Source of the DNA: a virus
Reading direction: 5' to 3' (one strand)
Length of the DNA stretch: 30,994 nucleotides
IMG/VR virus record: IMGVR_UViG_3300009079_000077
Location: 1-30,994 of that record
Below the pieces are notes generated by a model. It was not told the origin of the DNA. It worked only from the letters and a program-made list of their open reading frames with translations, and ran no database searches. Below, piece after piece: positions 6,856-16,400 of this stretch. A program made the translations under genes and the position numbers. The number at the start of each line of letters is the position of its first letter. Position 1 is the stretch's first letter.

Positions 6856-9800
6856 TGGCAGGAAAGAAAAGAGATGGCGGTTCGGTTAAGGTTAAAATTA
6901 CTGATGATGGTTCGTTAAAGAATCTAGGTAAAAACGCGAAGAAGGCTGGAAAAGACGTTGGTTCAGTCGCAAAGAATGTACAAGAAAGCGATAGAAGACT
7001 AAAATCCTTATCACAACAAACATCAAACTCAACAAAAGCATTTTCAAAACAAGCCCAAACTATTGGTGGGGGACTTGTGCCTATTTATGCAACAATCGCT
7101 GCGCAGGTATTCGCCGTTTCAGCAGCATTTAGATTTTTACAAGACGCAATGGAAACCAGAAATATGGTAGAAGGCCAGAAAGCTTTCGGTGCTGTAACTG
7201 GTCAAGCCTTTGCAACTATGACTTCCTCCGTACAGAAAGCAACTGCCAATATGTTATCATTTAAAGAAGCAGCTTCAGGTGTTGCGATTGGTTCTGCGGC
7301 TGGATTAACTCGTACTCAATTAGAAGGATTAGGTACTGTGGCAAAAAATGCATCATTAGCTCTTGGTAGAGACTTAACAGATGCTTTCAACAGATTAATA
7401 AGAGGTGTGACGAAAGCAGAACCCGAATTATTAGACGAATTAGGTATTATATTAAGACTTGAGCCTGCAACAGAAAAGTATGCAGCAGCTATAGGTAAAA
7501 CAAGAGAAGCTTTAACAGCCTTTGAAAGATCACAAGCAGTTGCAAATGAAGTACTAGAACAAGGTGCTGAAAAATTTGGTAGAATTACAGAAATTATGGA
7601 TGAAAGTGCTTTTGTACTTGGTCAGTTTGCAAAAGAGTTTGATGATTTAACAAAAGTAATCAAGCTAGGACTTGCAGAATTTTTAATTCCAATTATTTCA
7701 TTTTTAAAAGATAATATTACCTCTTTAATTGGTGTATTCGGATTATTAGCAGCACCTATTGTTAGTCAAATAATACCAGACTTTGGAAAAATGGCAGCTG
7801 CATTTGATAGAGCAGCAGATAGCTCAAGAAATATGGGTAAACAAGCTGGAAAAGATCTTAAACTTTTGAAAGGTTTAAAAGGTGGCGGCGACATTGGGAA
7901 ACAAGCACAAAAAGACTTCATGGCTAGTGGAACAAGTGGAATGCAAAGCATGTTAGCTGGACAAGACATGACTGGACAGAGTGCTACTTTACAAAAAGCT
8001 GCCCTAGGAAAGAAACTAAATGCAAAAGAACTTGGTGTTTTAAAAAGGCATTTAAAACAGAAAAATAATATGATTGGTAACATGACTAAACAAGACCAAT
8101 TAATATTTGATAGATATATAAAACACCAAGAACTTGGATTAAAAGGTAGTATGACAAAAGCCAAGTTAGAATATAAACAATTAGGTTTAGCTACCAATAA
8201 GTATCTTGCAACTACTAAAGTAGGATTTGGAACAGTATTTGGTACAATAGCAAAAGGAGCTTCATTTGCAGGTAGAGCAGTATCAAAATTATTAGGTGCC
8301 TTTGGTTGGATAAGTTTAGCTTTTATTGCTTTTGATGGTATAAGAGCCATGATGAAAGGCACAGAAGAAGATTTAACAAAAGCTCAACAGGCCGCATTAG
8401 ACTTCAAAGAAACACTAACAGAATTAAATACAGAATTAGCAAGAATGAGCCAAGTAAGAAGAGAGGGATTTGTTGTAGGAGGACTTCAGGTTTTAGAACA
8501 ACAAGCAAACTCTTTAAAAAGTAGTGATATTCTTGGTATAATAAAAGAATTTAATAAACAATTAGAAGAAGGCACTTTTGATAAAGAAGCACAAAGCAAG
8601 TTACTAGTAACTGCAACTCAAATAGAACAATTAGTTCCTAAAATGAAAGGGTTTGCAGAAGAATTCGCAGGACCTGTAGACCAATTAGAAAGAATTTCTA
8701 TGAAAAATAATGCTTTCGTAACTATAGCAAATGATATTATGTTAGCAGGACAAGCAATGTCACAGTTTAGTCAACAAATGCAAAGTCTTGATAAACAAAG
8801 ATTAAGTCTGGTAACTGGTTTTGGTAGTAATAATAAATTTGCAAATATACTAAGAGAAATAGACGCAGTTACAGGAGCAGGGGGTAGTTTAAATACAGGC
8901 ACGATTCAGGCTATGCGAGACGCTCAAGGCGATAGTGTTGCAACTCAAACACAAAGACAAAAAGATTTAAATAAGTTTAAGGAGCTTGATAAGTTATTAG
9001 GCACGGGCGCAGGAAAAAGCACTGCAACTGAGGAAGAAACGGGGGGAAATATGACCCTTATTCCAACACTCAAAAGTGAAAATAAAAATAGAGAAGCCCA
9101 ATTTGCACAGCTAGTGGCTTTAGCAGACACCCCCCAAGGACAAAAAATATTACAAGATGCTTTGGGCTTAAGCGCAGAAGAATTAATGACACCAGAGATA
9201 GCTGCACAAAGTATGAGAAAGGCTATGCAAAACAACAAGGGCGCAAATGCACTGCAATTTAGTAGTTATAGACCAGGAAAAGACGGAGATATGTTTAAGA
9301 AAGGATTTGATGCAATTGCAAGAAGAATGGGCATAGAAGGTTTCGACCAAATGCAAAGCGATATAGATGTTGATGTAAAAGCAGATAAAGCAGCTCAAGA
9401 TGAAATTGACAGAAGAGATACTTTAAGAAAGATTAATGAGTCTTTTGCTAAAGCTATTCGAGACGAAGACCAAGTAATTGAAAGAATACAAGAAAGAAGC
9501 CATCAAAATAAAATAGACACTTTAGATTCAGCACTTATAGCAGATAAAAGATTGTTAATGTTTGAAAAAGATAGAATAACTACAGATACAAAACTAAATG
9601 CTTTAGATAAAGCTAGAATGGAGCAAAGAATAGCAGAAAAAGTTCTTGCTAAAGAAAAAGATACTGTTGATAGTGAAAATCTTAAAAAGTTAGAAGACCA
9701 AGTAGAATTTGCAAAATTAAAAACTGCAGAAGCACAAAAAGAATTAGACATACAAAGACAACTTTTAGGTTTACCTTTTCAAAAATTTACAGCAGAGAAC

Positions 9801-10679
9801 GTTAGAATGGGTGAATTAAATAAAGGCTTAACATCTGGTATTGGAGGAAGTTATCAAAATCGTTTTGCTACTTTTTTACAAGGAGACCTTGCTCAAGGAG
9901 CTCTACAAAATGCTAGAACTAACGCGGAAAATCAATCACGTAGTAATATGATATCAAATGACTTCAGCGGAACAAATCTTGAAGAAGATGCAAATGTACT
10001 AAAACAACAAGCAGTTGACTCCACCTTGACAAAACTAGAAGAAGAATTTAGACTACGAGAAAAAATTTCGGCACAAATGAAATTGCAAACAGATATAGCT
10101 ACAAGACTAACAGAAGGACTTGCAAATGATATGGCAGGAGCTTTAGTTGAAGTTGCAAAAGGTACAAAAACAATGAAACAAGCCTTTGGAGATATGGCAA
10201 TTTCTATATTAGCAGATATAACAAAGATGATAATTAAGCAACTTATATTAAATGCACTTATGGCTATGGTAGGAATGGTTAATCCAGGAGCAGCAGCATC
10301 GCTTGGTGCAATGATGGGAATGACTGGAACTCCTGCAAGACAAGGCGGAATTATGCAACAAGGTGGTAATGGAGGCTATCGTTCATATAGAAGTGGTGGA
10401 ATAGCAGATGGACCAGAGGGCGGATATCCTGCAACACTACATGGAACAGAAGCAGTTGTACCTTTAGGAAACGATAAAGAAATACCAGTAAAAATGTTAA
10501 GTGCTGGTGGCGGTACTAATAATGTTACTGTTAACGTTAGCATGTCAGATGGCAGTGCAACACAAGATATAAAAACAGAAGGAGAGAAAGCAAAAGCATT
10601 TGGAGCAAGTATCTCAGCGGCGGTGCAACAAGAGATTGTTAAACAGCAAAGGGCAGGAGGCCTGTTAAATAGTTACTAA
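6855..10679 (+). CDS. H: Tail tape measure protein
   Basis: A 1274-residue protein in the lambda H position, directly after G/T. The start is Lys/Gly-rich and helical. Hydrophobic segments lie near residues 75-95, 282-305, 475-495 and 1120-1155. Long charged helices that look like coiled coil span about 880-970. The end has Gly-rich runs followed by 'GTEAVVPLGNDKE', a motif common near tape measure C termini. The protein would fill the tail tube and set its length. At about 0.15 nm per residue this predicts a tail near 190 nm, longer than lambda. No peptidase or lysozyme motif was recognised. Start and stop overlap the neighbours as TAATG. Confidence 0.92.
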   Translation: MAGKKRDGGSVKVKITDDGSLKNLGKNAKKAGKDVGSVAKNVQESDRRLKSLSQQTSNSTKAFSKQAQTIGGGLVPIYATIAAQVFAVSAAFRFLQDAMETRNMVEGQKAFGAVTGQAFATMTSSVQKATANMLSFKEAASGVAIGSAAGLTRTQLEGLGTVAKNASLALGRDLTDAFNRLIRGVTKAEPELLDELGIILRLEPATEKYAAAIGKTREALTAFERSQAVANEVLEQGAEKFGRITEIMDESAFVLGQFAKEFDDLTKVIKLGLAEFLIPIISFLKDNITSLIGVFGLLAAPIVSQIIPDFGKMAAAFDRAADSSRNMGKQAGKDLKLLKGLKGGGDIGKQAQKDFMASGTSGMQSMLAGQDMTGQSATLQKAALGKKLNAKELGVLKRHLKQKNNMIGNMTKQDQLIFDRYIKHQELGLKGSMTKAKLEYKQLGLATNKYLATTKVGFGTVFGTIAKGASFAGRAVSKLLGAFGWISLAFIAFDGIRAMMKGTEEDLTKAQQAALDFKETLTELNTELARMSQVRREGFVVGGLQVLEQQANSLKSSDILGIIKEFNKQLEEGTFDKEAQSKLLVTATQIEQLVPKMKGFAEEFAGPVDQLERISMKNNAFVTIANDIMLAGQAMSQFSQQMQSLDKQRLSLVTGFGSNNKFANILREIDAVTGAGGSLNTGTIQAMRDAQGDSVATQTQRQKDLNKFKELDKLLGTGAGKSTATEEETGGNMTLIPTLKSENKNREAQFAQLVALADTPQGQKILQDALGLSAEELMTPEIAAQSMRKAMQNNKGANALQFSSYRPGKDGDMFKKGFDAIARRMGIEGFDQMQSDIDVDVKADKAAQDEIDRRDTLRKINESFAKAIRDEDQVIERIQERSHQNKIDTLDSALIADKRLLMFEKDRITTDTKLNALDKARMEQRIAEKVLAKEKDTVDSENLKKLEDQVEFAKLKTAEAQKELDIQRQLLGLPFQKFTAENVRMGELNKGLTSGIGGSYQNRFATFLQGDLAQGALQNARTNAENQSRSNMISNDFSGTNLEEDANVLKQQAVDSTLTKLEEEFRLREKISAQMKLQTDIATRLTEGLANDMAGALVEVAKGTKTMKQAFGDMAISILADITKMIIKQLILNALMAMVGMVNPGAAASLGAMMGMTGTPARQGGIMQQGGNGGYRSYRSGGIADGPEGGYPATLHGTEAVVPLGNDKEIPVKMLSAGGGTNNVTVNVSMSDGSATQDIKTEGEKAKAFGASISAAVQQEIVKQQRAGGLLNSY

Positions 10680-11044
10680 TGGCAATAGGATTTAATGTAG
10701 GCGGAAGCCTGGGACAAGCAGTGCCCGATAAAGGATTTACTAGAAAGACCACCCCTAGAGTTTTTAAAGCTGATTTTGGTGATGGGTATTCTCAAAGAGT
10801 AGGAAACGGTATAAATGTACTAAATGAATCATTTAGTATAAATTTTGCAAATAGAACAAAAGAAGATATAGACCAAATATCAAACTTTTTAGAAACTAAA
10901 GCAGGTGTTACATCTTTTAATTTTGTATACTCAGAAAGCGGGGGAGAAACAACAATTAAAGTACTATGTCCTGATTGGAGTCAATCTTGGGCATATGATG
11001 ATTATTATAATTTATCAATGAAATTAGAGAGAGTTTACGAGTAA
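10679..11044 (+). CDS. M: Minor tail protein M-like
   Basis: This 121-residue protein matches the lambda gpM type in size (109 in lambda), position and pattern: 'TPRVFKADFGDGYSQRVGNGIN' near the start (residues about 25-45), a helix 'TKEDIDQISNFLETKAGVTSF', then 'KVLCPDWSQSW' and 'LSMKLERVYE' at the end. gpM-type proteins form part of the tail tip between the tape measure end and the L ring. TAATG overlaps join it to both neighbours. Confidence 0.88.
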   Translation: MAIGFNVGGSLGQAVPDKGFTRKTTPRVFKADFGDGYSQRVGNGINVLNESFSINFANRTKEDIDQISNFLETKAGVTSFNFVYSESGGETTIKVLCPDWSQSWAYDDYYNLSMKLERVYE

Positions 11045-12387
11045 TGTCTATAATCGCAACAGTACAAACTTTAACACCAGGTGCTATAGTACATATGTTT
11101 GAAATTGAAAAAGCAGATGGAACTTATGTGTACTTTAGTGGGCATAACAATTCAGACGCAAGTGCAATACAAATGTATGACTATACTACAAATACTCAAT
11201 TAAATACTTATAATACTTTGCCTATAGTTGCGGATGGGTTTGAGAAAAATCAATCAGGAGCTATGGCTAGACCAAGATTAAGAATATCTTCTGCTACAAA
11301 TAGTACAAATGTTGCAGTAAGTTTTAAAGAAGCAATAGGTGGAGATTACACTAAATTACTAGGTAAAAAAATAGTTCGTAGAGCAACTCTTGTTAAATAT
11401 ATTGTAGGAGGAGACAACGAGACAACTGCAGGAGAGCCTCCAGTAGAGTTTAATAGAGAAGTATGGGTTATAGATAAAATATCTAGCGAAGATTCAACAA
11501 GTATTGAATTTGAACTAAACTCTCCTTTTGATATGGATGGAGTAATGGTGCCAAAAAGAACCATTGTAGGAAACGGGTGTGCATGGGAATACCAAGGTGC
11601 AAGTCCTACTAGAAAAGAAAGTCAAAAAATAGGTGGATGTAGTTGGCACTCTCATGGATTATATAGACCTGAGATAACAAATGCAGGAACAAGTACAGGA
11701 ACACAATTTACTGCATTTGTGAACGTGGATGACCATTACATACTTCCAAATACTTCAGTAACAAGTTGGGATAGTTTAGGAGGAAGCTCAAACATTACAA
11801 CAGATACTTTATATTCATATAATCAAACAGCAACGAGATTAGATGCAAATGGAAACTACACAAGTGCTTCTGTAAAAAGTTATTGGCAGGCAAGAGTTAC
11901 TGGAACTAAAACTTCAAAAGGAACACCTAGCGAAAGCAATGCTAACTTTGTTAGAGCTTGTGTATATGATGATTATAGTTCAAGTACTACTTACTATGCC
12001 TATACTGATGAAAAATTTAATAATTATGTTAGAAAAACACAAACAATTACAGCACCAACTACAGTAGGATTACCTAGTAATCCAAGTAATGGGGCTACTA
12101 CTCATAACTATGGAATGACTTGGACTTATGTAAGTGCAAATACAGCATGGGAAGCTACAGGATATAGTATTTGGCAAACAAAAGTTACTAATGCAGGAAA
12201 CACTCCTAACTTTGGAGACTTCTGGAAAAGAGGAGATATTTGTGGGAAGAGATTATCTTCTTGTAATCGTAGATTCAATGCAACTCCAATTAGTACCTCA
12301 AGTGCTACTTCAAATCCAAAAGCAGATAATGATAATACTAGCGTACTACCATTTGGAGCTTTCCCAGGAAGTTCAAGGTTTGACTAA
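11044..12387 (+). CDS. L: Minor tail protein L-like with a large insertion
   Basis: This protein has 447 residues against 232 in lambda gpL. The N-terminal half (GAIVHMFEIEKADGTYVYFSG..., then PFDMDGVMVPKRTI) follows the L family. Cysteines at residues 179 and 199 (GNGCAWEY, GGCSWHSHG) and at 400 and 407 (GDICGKRLSSCNRRF) correspond to the four that hold the [4Fe-4S] cluster known for lambda gpL. Between the second and third lie about 200 residues where lambda has only a short loop. The insert contains a segment (residues about 268-315, with Trp281 and Cys306) that resembles the region around Trp377 and Cys400, suggesting an internal duplication. It acts in the tail tip between M and J. The extra part may bind the host surface; that is inference. 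Confidence 0.83.
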   Translation: MSIIATVQTLTPGAIVHMFEIEKADGTYVYFSGHNNSDASAIQMYDYTTNTQLNTYNTLPIVADGFEKNQSGAMARPRLRISSATNSTNVAVSFKEAIGGDYTKLLGKKIVRRATLVKYIVGGDNETTAGEPPVEFNREVWVIDKISSEDSTSIEFELNSPFDMDGVMVPKRTIVGNGCAWEYQGASPTRKESQKIGGCSWHSHGLYRPEITNAGTSTGTQFTAFVNVDDHYILPNTSVTSWDSLGGSSNITTDTLYSYNQTATRLDANGNYTSASVKSYWQARVTGTKTSKGTPSESNANFVRACVYDDYSSSTTYYAYTDEKFNNYVRKTQTITAPTTVGLPSNPSNGATTHNYGMTWTYVSANTAWEATGYSIWQTKVTNAGNTPNFGDFWKRGDICGKRLSSCNRRFNATPISTSSATSNPKADNDNTSVLPFGAFPGSSRFD

Positions 12388-12704
12388 TGTTAGATAGTAT
12401 TTATAAAGCAGCAGAACAAGCCGCCCCTGAAGAAATGTGTGGTTTAATTATAGAAAAAGATGGAAATGAAGAATTTATAAATTGTGAAAATTTTGCGGAG
12501 AATAAATTAAATGAGTTTAAAATTGACCCAAAAACTTTTGTTAAGTATCAACTCATTTCAAAAATAAAATATGTAGTCCATAGTCACTACGACTCAAAAT
12601 GTGAACCAAGTGACCATGACAAAAAGTGTTGCAAGAGAATGGGCGTACCTTACATGATAGTATCGTACCCAAAAAAGGAGATGTGTATATATGACCCACG
12701 TTAA
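12387..12704 (+). CDS. K: JAB/MPN metallopeptidase domain tail protein (K-like, JAB only)
   Basis: This 105-residue protein is a JAB/MPN (JAMM) domain. Glu16 lies in PEEMCGLI, and HSHYDSKCEPSDHD carries the full metal site HxH-x7-S-x2-D (His65, His67, Ser75, Asp78). Lambda gpK has this domain fused to an NlpC/P60 peptidase; here only the JAB part is present and no P60 gene is seen nearby. The zinc site appears intact. Its role in tail tip assembly or processing is inferred from lambda order. The start overlaps the L stop (TAATG), and the end overlaps gene I by 14 nt. Confidence 0.88.
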   Translation: MLDSIYKAAEQAAPEEMCGLIIEKDGNEEFINCENFAENKLNEFKIDPKTFVKYQLISKIKYVVHSHYDSKCEPSDHDKKCCKRMGVPYMIVSYPKKEMCIYDPR

Positions 12705-13416
12705 GTTAATGGGAGAATTAGGAGAAAAGTTTGGAACAGATTGGGTATCTGCGGATAACAACATGCGTGATATTTTTAAACTCATAGAAGCACAATGTGA
12801 AGGTTTCGCAGAAGAAATGGCTAGAATGCTACAAAAAGATAATGTAGGCTTAGAAATAATACATGGAAAAGACTTACTTATTGAAACAGAAGACGATATT
12901 GCAGATATGTTTTTACCTGTAATAAAAGACACAATATACATAACACCTATTCCAGCAGGTTCTGGCTTTGGGGATGTATTCAAGATAGTACTAGGAGTAG
13001 TAATTGCTATATTTGCACCTGCGCTCATAGCAACATTAGGTTCTTTTTTAGCTTGTAGTACTGCATTTGGTGGCTTAGGTTTATTTTTAACTGCAAATGC
13101 AGCCTTAATAGCAGGAGCAATAGGAGGATTATTAGCACTAAAAGGACTAACTGATTATTTAACTCCTCAAACTCCTGGAACATCTCCTGATAGTTACTTA
13201 TTTGGTAATGCACAAGAAAATGTAAAGATGGGGAGTCCGGTTCCTTTGCTTTATGGAGAATTAATAGTTCCTGGAGTAACAATAAACTACTCTATGAGAG
13301 ATCAAAAAACAACAGGTTATAATGCGTCATTTACTTACATAAATTCAACGTCAAATAGCCCAGCAAACAGTGGGGGAGATTCTACAAAATCATCTGCTGT
13401 TGTAATGCAAAAATAA
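12691..13416 (+). CDS. I: Tail assembly protein I-like
   Basis: This 241-residue protein matches lambda gpI in position, between K and J, and in layout. The N-terminal 85 residues look like a ubiquitin-like fold ending 'DTIYITPIPAG'. A Gly/Ala-rich hydrophobic region follows (about 94-118 and 127-150). The C-terminal part carries 'GSPVPLLYGELIVPG' (residues 181-195), typical of this family, then a Ser/Asn-rich tail. The start at 12691 has AAGGAG ending 10 nt upstream, inside the end of the JAB gene. It acts in building the tail tip. Lambda gpI is needed for tip assembly but is not found in mature tails. Confidence 0.85.
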   Translation: MTHVKLMGELGEKFGTDWVSADNNMRDIFKLIEAQCEGFAEEMARMLQKDNVGLEIIHGKDLLIETEDDIADMFLPVIKDTIYITPIPAGSGFGDVFKIVLGVVIAIFAPALIATLGSFLACSTAFGGLGLFLTANAALIAGAIGGLLALKGLTDYLTPQTPGTSPDSYLFGNAQENVKMGSPVPLLYGELIVPGVTINYSMRDQKTTGYNASFTYINSTSNSPANSGGDSTKSSAVVMQK

Positions 13417-13418
13417 GT

Positions 13419-16400
13419 ATGAGAAATATAAATAAAAACGGTACCGCAGCGTCTTCTCCAGTTGGCGTAACACGAAATAGACGAAGAAGTCCTAATCAGG
13501 AACAGTCTGTTATTGTCTACGATTTAATATCAGAAGGACCTATTGAAGGACTTATAAATGGAGCTTCATCCATATATTTAGATACTACTCAAGTTTTAAA
13601 TAATGCATATAAAACTTCCCATAATCCAAAACAAAGTTTTGATGTATCTTACAATGCTAGTACTAATACTATTACTGATAACACAGGTTCTTCTATGTTC
13701 TCAGGATATAACTCCAGTAATGGAAGTTATAAAGTTAGAATAGAAGAAGCAAAAAAGACTATTTCAGGAATATCTATAACAGCAGGTAGTAAGACTGTTA
13801 CTTCCTCAGGAGGTTTTGCTACTAATGATGTTTCAAAAGCATACGTAAGTGGTCAATATTTAAGAATAAAAGAAGGCGGTCCAAATAAAACAACTTTAGT
13901 ATGTAAAATTACAAAATACACAAGTGCAACTTCTGTAGAGATAGATAGAATGGCAGAAATAACTGCGTCATCTTTAGCAGGTACTATTGATTTATGTGGA
14001 ACTGTTAGTTCTACTAGCAATGCAAATACAGCTGTAATTACACCTGATACTGGTGGAGATAGAACAGTTGCAAACACAGCGGCTTATATGGATAGCCCCT
14101 CAAGTGTAGCAGAATATCAAGCAACAAATTTTAATTATAATTTTGATAACGTAACTTATGGATTTAAAACAGGAGAAAGAAGTCAATCTTATGTAGGTAC
14201 TGCAGCAGACACCGGCAACGCTTCAGTGATTGCAAATATTAGTAAAACACTTACAACTACTGATTTAAGTGGAATAGGGGTAAGTAATAATTTTAATAGT
14301 TATGGATATAGTACTTCAGGAGACGAAACAGCTACTTGGACAGCTAATCCAATTTTTATTACTTCTACTCAAATGAATGTAAGTACTCAAAAATCTGCAG
14401 TAGATAGATTAAAACTTACTTTCCAATATGATAATATGCATGCCATAAAGTCAAAAAACGGAAGAGAATGGCCTTCTATGATAGAACACAGAATTTATCT
14501 TAGATACAAAAATCCAGGAGATGCAAACTTTACAGAAGACTTGCTATATGGTCCAACAGACTCACAATTATTAGCTAGACCATCGAATAAAAGAGTACAC
14601 GGTTGGACTTATACTTCTTCAGGAACAGTAGAAGCTTATTGTAAAAATCCTTTTGTAGAAGTATTTGATATTAACTTAGAGCCTTACCAACCTCTTGAAG
14701 ACTATGAAATAAAACTTGAAACAATTACTCCAATTAATAGAGAACATGGAGAAACTACACACTATAATTCAGGTAGACTTGCTTCTATAGAATCAGTTAT
14801 TAATGACAAACTTTCTTATCCTTTAGCAGCTTATGGGCAGATGATGTTTAATGCTTCTGACTTTGGAAATGTTCCAGAAAGAGGTTATCACGCAAGAGGA
14901 TTAAAAGTAATGGTGCCTACTAACTATTCTCCTAACCATGAAGGATATGAAGGAAGCCCCGCACAATATACTAGAAATATTACTACAGGAGCAGTAGGAA
15001 GTGACTATGTAGCATGGGATGGAAACTTTAGGGGAGATACAGATGTCTTTGACGCAACTTCTCCTAACTTTGAGAAAGTATACTCTAATAATCCTGCATG
15101 GGTTTTCTATGATATAATGACCAATGACCGATATGGTTGTGGAGAGTATATAGACGCTAGTGATATAGATAAATATGCTTTGTTTAAAATAGCAAGATAT
15201 TGTGATGAATTAGTACCAAATGGAGAAGGAGGTACAGAACCTCGTTTTACAGCAAATGTGTGGTTTACTGAACAAGCAGAAGCTATGAAAGTTGCACAAG
15301 ATATGTTATCTATTTTTAGAGGTATGATGACTTGGGTAAATGGACAAATTACAATAGAGCAAAATAGAGAAAGGTCTCCAATAGCAGCTTTTAATAAAGG
15401 CAATGTATTAGGGGGTTCATTTTCTTACCAGTCAACAAGAAATAGATTTAGATATAATCAAGTTAATGTAACATGGAATGACCCAAAAGCTTTTTATAAA
15501 AAAACAGTAGAAATAGTAGAAGATTACGACAACATAGTAGAAACAAGACAAATAAAGAAAAAAGATGTAGTCGCATTTGGTTGTACTAGTAGAGCGCAAG
15601 CAGTAAGATATGGTAAGTGGCATTTATTTACAGACCAAATGGAAACTGATGTAGTAACATTCCAAGTAGGATTAGAAGGTGTAAATTTAAGTAGTGGAGA
15701 TGTAATAACAGTTGCTGATGCAGATAGAAACAATCTAAGATTCGGAGGAAGAACTTTAGCTAATTCTACTACTACTAATATAAAAGTAGACTCTTCCTTA
15801 GATTTATCAAATACAGCAACCTTCTTTATGGAAGTAGTATTCCCAGAAGGTGGAGCATATTTACAGCAAGATACCGCAACAATAAGAGGAGCTTCTAGAA
15901 AAAGAGGAGACTTTATACAATATGCAAATAATGTTGCAGGATCAAATACAGCGCTAACGTCTGAAGCTATAATGATAAATGCAGTAGATGATAGCGATAA
16001 TAAGTTAGATTTAGTATGGTCTGGTGAGACAAGAGTTGAAAGACAAGAAGTATCAAGTTACAACTCTACAAGTGTTACTGTCGCTAGTGCCTTTACTAGT
16101 GCACCTGCAACTCATAGTATTTGGGCAATTATAGAACTTGATGCAGATGGACAAATGGTTCATGGTTCTGCTAAAGAGTATATGATACAGAATATAAAAG
16201 AAGACGACCAAGATCCTATATTTGCAATATCAGCAGTAGAATATAATAGGAAAAAGTTTTCTTTAGTAGATAGAGGGTATGTTATAGAAGATTTACCAGA
16301 GACAACAAGAATGCCTAGGTACACAGAAAACGTACCATTCCCTACAGATGTAGTATTGAAAGCGGTTCCTCATCAACAAGAAAGTATAGATGGAACAACT

